From the NCBI GenBank assembly GCA_003242115.1, contig QBMP01000091.1, forward strand, positions 1-6,171: a stretch of 6,171 nt of DNA, read 5' to 3'. Position numbers and translations under genes: made by a program. Position 1 is the stretch's first letter, and each line of letters opens with the position of its first letter. The notes beneath the pieces were generated by a model. The model had not been told where the DNA came from, did no database searches, and saw nothing but the letters and a program-made list of their open reading frames with translations. Positions 4,609-6,171 of this stretch are shown piece after piece. Origin of the DNA: Phormidesmis priestleyi. Its GTDB lineage: Bacteria; Cyanobacteriota; Cyanobacteriia; Phormidesmidales; Phormidesmidaceae.

Positions 4609-6171
4609 ATGAGTGTAGTTTCTCCCGATTTATCTAAGCGTTATGAGCAAGAGGCGGTTCCGGTGGTGGCGGTCAGTGTGGAGTTACCTGAAGCTAGTGA
4701 GCCTCAAGCATATCGAACCGATGCTCGAACTCAGGTGGCTGTGCCTCAGTCATTAGAAGATATTTTGGTGTACGACCCGGAGGCGATCGCTGCCTACTAC
4801 CGCCGCCGCCCTTTCCAAATTCTGTTTCGCCTGATCACGATTTTTTGGATTGCGCTGACCTATGTTTTGGGTTTGCTGCTAGATAAGCTCACCAGTCGCC
4901 AAAAAATCAATGAAAAAAAGCGAGCAGAAGGCTTACGGGCAATGCTCACCAAGCTAGGGCCTGCCTACATCAAGGTGGGTCAGGCGCTTTCGACTCGCCC
5001 GGACTTGGTATCGCCAGTGATGATGGCTGAAATGGTTAAGCTGCAAGATCAGCTACCGCCTTTTCCCAATGAAATTGCCATGCGCTTTATTCGAGAAGAA
5101 ATTGGCCAGCCGCCTGAAGCCGTTTATGAGTATTTATCTGAGTCACCGATTGCGGCAGCTTCTTTAGGACAGGTGTACAGAGGTCGGCTCAAAACTGGTG
5201 AAGAGGTCGCGGTTAAGGTGCAGCGCCCCGGTTTAGCGGATCAAATTACCAAAGACATCTACATCATTCGCGTGCTGGCAGGCTGGGCACAGCGCAACAT
5301 TAAGCAAATTCGCAGCGATTTAGTCAGCATTGTCGATGAATTCGGGACACGCATTTTTGAAGAAATGGACTACACCCACGAGGGTGAAAATGCGGTGCGC
5401 TTTGCGAAGCTATACGGCTATTTGCCTGAGATTTTAATTCCTGGCATCTATCCGCAGTACACCGGGCGGCGAGTGCTGACAATGGAGTGGATTGAGGGCA
5501 TTAAGCTGACTGAACTCGATGAGCTAAAGCGACGCGGCATCGACCCGACGCATGTGATCGAAGTCGGTGTGCAGTGTTCTTTGCGGCAGCTTTTGGAGCA
5601 TGGCTTTTTTCATGCCGATCCACACCCTGGCAATTTGCTGGTAACGCCTGATGGCAAGCTGGCTTATTTGGATTTTGGGATGATGTGCCAAGTAGAGCCC
5701 TATCAGCGCTACGGCCTGATCGAGGCGATTGTGCATATGGTGAATCGTGACTTTGAAGCGCTGGCTCAAGACTATGTGAATTTGGAATTTTTGACACTGG
5801 AAACAGATTTAAGCCCGATTATTCCGGCCCTGGCAGGTGTTTTTAATAATGCTTTGGGTGCGAGTGTGGCTGAAATGAATTTGAAGAGCATTACTGATGA
5901 ATTTTCGGCGCTGATGTATGAGTATCCGTTTCGAGTACCGGCTTACTATGCGCTGATTATCCGCTCATTGGTGACGCTAGACGGGATCGCGATTACCGTT
6001 GATCCAAACTTTAAGGTGTTGAGTAAGGCGTATCCATATGTGGCTCGGCGGCTGCTGACCGATCCGGCTCCTCAGCTCAGGTCGTCATTGCAGGCGCTGC
6101 TTTTTCAAGACGGTAGCTTCCGCTGGAACCGGCTAGAGAATTTGCTCAAGAATGCCAAAGACAGCGATAAC
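4609..6171 (+). CDS. ABC1/AarF/UbiB-family kinase-like protein, 3' end outside window
   Basis: This atypical protein-kinase-like ATPase belongs to the ABC1 (ADCK, UbiB) family. Relatives in bacteria, mitochondria and plastids support ubiquinone, plastoquinone or other prenyl-lipid metabolism at membranes. The window holds 521 codons with no stop, so the C-terminus is missing. Residues 1-50 are a low-complexity leader, and a hydrophobic segment lies at about 67-87 (FQILFRLITIFWIALTYVLG). All family landmarks are present: KxGQ (Lys122-Gln125), the Ala-rich loop AAASLGQV (182-189) that replaces the usual Gly-rich loop, the VAVKV lysine (Lys203), ExD (Glu252, Asp254), the catalytic-loop equivalent HADPHPGN (335-342) and the metal-binding DFG (355-357). 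No residue expected for activity is missing. ATG 4609 is the first start after an in-frame TGA at 4597-4599; the ribosome binding site is weak. The substrate is not known, and plastoquinone-related function is inference from relatives. Confidence 0.95.
   Translation, partial: MSVVSPDLSKRYEQEAVPVVAVSVELPEASEPQAYRTDARTQVAVPQSLEDILVYDPEAIAAYYRRRPFQILFRLITIFWIALTYVLGLLLDKLTSRQKINEKKRAEGLRAMLTKLGPAYIKVGQALSTRPDLVSPVMMAEMVKLQDQLPPFPNEIAMRFIREEIGQPPEAVYEYLSESPIAAASLGQVYRGRLKTGEEVAVKVQRPGLADQITKDIYIIRVLAGWAQRNIKQIRSDLVSIVDEFGTRIFEEMDYTHEGENAVRFAKLYGYLPEILIPGIYPQYTGRRVLTMEWIEGIKLTELDELKRRGIDPTHVIEVGVQCSLRQLLEHGFFHADPHPGNLLVTPDGKLAYLDFGMMCQVEPYQRYGLIEAIVHMVNRDFEALAQDYVNLEFLTLETDLSPIIPALAGVFNNALGASVAEMNLKSITDEFSALMYEYPFRVPAYYALIIRSLVTLDGIAITVDPNFKVLSKAYPYVARRLLTDPAPQLRSSLQALLFQDGSFRWNRLENLLKNAKDSDN
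4783..4790. repeat. HIP1 octamer GCGATCGC
   Basis: A perfect HIP1 palindrome inside the ABC1 kinase coding sequence, where it encodes part of an Ala-Ile-Ala run. Confidence 0.9.

Noticed and set aside
301..4790. GCGATCGC copies as a new regulatory or restriction-linked element
   Set aside because: They are the well-known HIP1 repeats of cyanobacteria, mostly inside genes, and useful here mainly as a taxonomic sign.
5501..5797. Two overlapping minus-strand open frames
   Set aside because: They lie antisense to the most conserved part of the ABC1 kinase (catalytic and DFG motifs), and their composition is that of shadow frames.

Overview
This window looks like ordinary chromosomal DNA from a cyanobacterium. 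Two signs point there. The octamer GCGATCGC (HIP1, the over-represented cyanobacterial palindrome) occurs four times in 6.2 kb, where chance would give about one per 65 kb. The proteins also read as cyanobacterial versions of their families, for example the ITAQGQT stretch in RecN and an ABC1-family kinase with a hydrophobic segment before its kinase core. The genus cannot be fixed from this much sequence.

Layout. Positions 1-171 hold no convincing gene but contain a dyad-symmetric element (116-140) just upstream of a small conserved-looking hypothetical gene (172-591, +). That gene converges, across a 66-base gap, on a two-gene minus-strand unit: recN (2298-4151, DNA repair ATPase) followed 35 bases downstream by a CPA1/NhaP-type Na+/H+ antiporter (658-2262). 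Upstream of recN lies a 457-base divergent intergenic region (4152-4608) with several short tandem or direct repeats. An ABC1/AarF/UbiB-family kinase-like gene (4609 to the window end, +) then leaves the window without reaching a stop codon.

How the genes relate. RecN (double-strand-break repair), the antiporter (salt and pH homeostasis) and the ABC1 kinase (probably quinone or prenyl-lipid metabolism in membranes) do not form an obvious pathway. recN and the antiporter gene are close enough to share a transcript, but the functional link is only inferred. I found no mobile element, CRISPR array, RNA gene, phage gene, toxin-antitoxin pair or defence system.

The most interesting details are modest. 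They are a 15-bp in-frame tandem repeat that builds a charge-segregated insertion in RecN next to its H-loop, a near-perfect dyad in the 5' region of the hypothetical gene, and three short repeats (11-bp tandem, 10-bp tandem, spaced GTACTG pair) in the recN/ABC1-kinase divergent region. I see no evidence for a new multi-gene system here.
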